From assembly GCA_947446645.1 (NCBI GenBank), contig CANFHA010000015.1, positions 109,948 to 173,947 on the forward strand: a stretch of DNA of 64,000 nt, in the 5' to 3' direction. How positions within the stretch are numbered: position 1 is the first letter of the stretch; each line of letters begins with the position of its first letter. The translations under genes were made by a program, and so were the position numbers. This DNA is from Chitinophagaceae bacterium (GTDB taxonomy: Bacteria > Bacteroidota > Bacteroidia > Chitinophagales > Chitinophagaceae). The notes beneath the pieces were generated by a model that searched no databases, was not told where the DNA came from, and worked only from the letters and a program-made list of their open reading frames with translations. This document shows, piece after piece, positions 63,152 to 64,000 of the stretch.

Positions 63152-63529
63152 ATGATTACTCTTCGGTGTGTATTATTAATTGTAGGTGTAAATATTGCAG
63201 GGTGCTCATTTGCTCAAAATGCAAGTACTCACGATTTGATAAGGGGTAAATGGGAAACTGAAGATGAGCAGAAGAATGTATTACTATTTAAAAATAAATT
63301 AATTTATCATATATACGATGGTCATATAGAAATTAAATATAAATATCATTTGATAGACAGCTGTATATTCGCTAACAATAAAGGTCATTTCATCATGTTT
63401 ATAAATGAATTGCATAATGACACGGCATATTTTGAAATATTAGGATTAACACAGAAAAGGTTAACATTACTTGATTTGAGTTCTAATGGCCAAATCTGGG
63501 TTTTAAAAAGGAAAAATAATACAAAGTAA
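63152..63529 (+). CDS. Small exported protein, lipocalin-like composition
   Basis: 125 residues. The N terminus MITLRCVLLIVGVNIAGC gives a lipobox-like Cys18, or a signal peptidase I site at CSFAQ. The mature part starts THDLIRGKWETEDEQ and continues in alternating strands (VLLFKNKLIYHIYDG ... LTLLDLSSNGQIWVLKRK), as in small lipocalin-like domains where GKW begins strand A. The assignment is by pattern only. Confidence 0.65.
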   Translation: MITLRCVLLIVGVNIAGCSFAQNASTHDLIRGKWETEDEQKNVLLFKNKLIYHIYDGHIEIKYKYHLIDSCIFANNKGHFIMFINELHNDTAYFEILGLTQKRLTLLDLSSNGQIWVLKRKNNTK

Positions 63530-63635
63530 AACCCTAGTTCCCGTTATTATCGATGCCTGGCTATGTTTTACGAACGGGGCTCGCCCTATGCAGCCCAATC
63601 GCATTTGCGAACATTATACGCCGACAATCTGTATT

Positions 63636-63788
63636 CTACAGCCCAATCTGGCCGCACGTGCTGCGGGGCTCAATTGTATTCCCCACAATAACAGCGTAGA
63701 GCTATTTTTTGGCCGGCGGAGCCTTTGGCCAAAAATCGCCTTTTCTTTTGTTACTTTTATTTTGGCGAAGCAAAAGAAAAGTAAAGAC
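63636..63788. repeat. 153-bp direct repeat, copy 1
   Basis: Matches 63848-64000 with two substitutions, a period of 212 bp. It contains two hairpins: TTTTTGGCC (63706) with GGCCAAAAA (63727), and CTTTTCTTTTG (63740) with CAAAAGAAAAG (63771). Confidence 0.85.
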
Positions 63789-63847
63789 AACACCGATGAC
63801 TTGCGGCAATCCCCTAGCTATGCGAAAAAACGCCCCCAATTTATATC

Positions 63848-64000
63848 CTACAGCCCAATCAGGCCGCACGTGCTGCGGGGCTCAATTGTATTCCCCACTA
63901 TAACAGCGTAGAGCTATTTTTTGGCCGGCGGAGCCTTTGGCCAAAAATCGCCTTTTCTTTTGTTACTTTTATTTTGGCGAAGCAAAAGAAAAGTAAAGAC
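63848..64000. repeat. 153-bp direct repeat, copy 2 (reaches window end)
   Basis: Second copy, running to the last base; whether the homology continues or a third copy follows cannot be seen. Confidence 0.85.

Larger units (their letters stand above)
63530..64000. other. Non-coding repeat-rich tail of the window
   Basis: About 470 nt with no supported gene. It is more GC-rich than the preceding small genes and mostly consists of two direct repeat copies. A partial third copy of the repeat start (TGCAGCCCAATC) is at 63589-63600. Confidence 0.6.

Noticed and set aside
63588..63911. A 107-residue frame at the window end
   Set aside because: It runs through the 153-bp direct repeat and repeats its own sequence; no signal for translation.

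Overview
The window looks like a chromosomal segment of a Bacteroidota bacterium, most likely of the Chitinophagaceae or a related Sphingobacteriia-type lineage. The evidence is a complete SprA (the type IX secretion, T9SS, outer-membrane translocon) directly after ruvA, three surface proteins with T9SS C-terminal sorting domains, many signal peptides ending in 'AQ', a CarboxypepD_reg/TonB-dependent receptor, and promoter-like TAnnTTTG boxes of the Bacteroidota type upstream of many genes. I saw no rRNA, tRNA, CRISPR array, transposase or phage gene.

Layout. 1-3.2 kb: 3' part of a giant Ig-like-repeat T9SS cargo protein. 3.5-14.3 kb: ruvA, sprA, a polytopic membrane protein and a small secreted protein. 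14.3-17.7 kb (minus strand): miaB, an MntA/HepT toxin-antitoxin pair, and a sigma-54 activator. 17.8-24.2 kb: glycan-type genes (FkbM methyltransferase, glycosyltransferase, asparagine synthetase), an arginase-fold protein with eroded metal ligands, and hflX. 24.3-29.3 kb: small orphan gene, DUF2461 protein, solitary ParA, two polytopic glycosyltransferase-like proteins. 29.4-43.1 kb: M16 protease, two NHL-propeller T9SS cargos, pfkA, TPR protein, histidine kinase, SurA-like isomerase, NAD(P)HX repair enzyme, SGNH-like hydrolase. 43.3-51.8 kb: TonB-dependent receptor, 1027-aa TPR protein and plugless beta-barrel in a row, followed by an HU-CCDC81/SPOR membrane protein. 51.9-58.6 kb: Cys-cluster protein, a 1141-aa propeller/barrel protein, an MBL-fold hydrolase and a two-gene membrane glycosyltransferase-like unit.

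58.6-64 kb is different in character. It is visibly AT-richer, all genes are on the plus strand, and it holds six small unrelated exported or lipoprotein genes (one with ankyrin repeats, one with an HExxH motif). Between them lie 150-300 bp inverted-repeat elements. The right end of this element family (GGAGACTCGG-type) sits 20-75 nt upstream of four consecutive start codons. This cassette-like array is the best candidate in the window for something undescribed.

Most genes concern the cell envelope: T9SS export and its cargo, outer-membrane protein folding and proteolysis, glycan building, and envelope-DNA or envelope-peptidoglycan tethering. Several starts were moved downstream of the longest possible reading frame because a -7 promoter box or a signal peptide decides the start.
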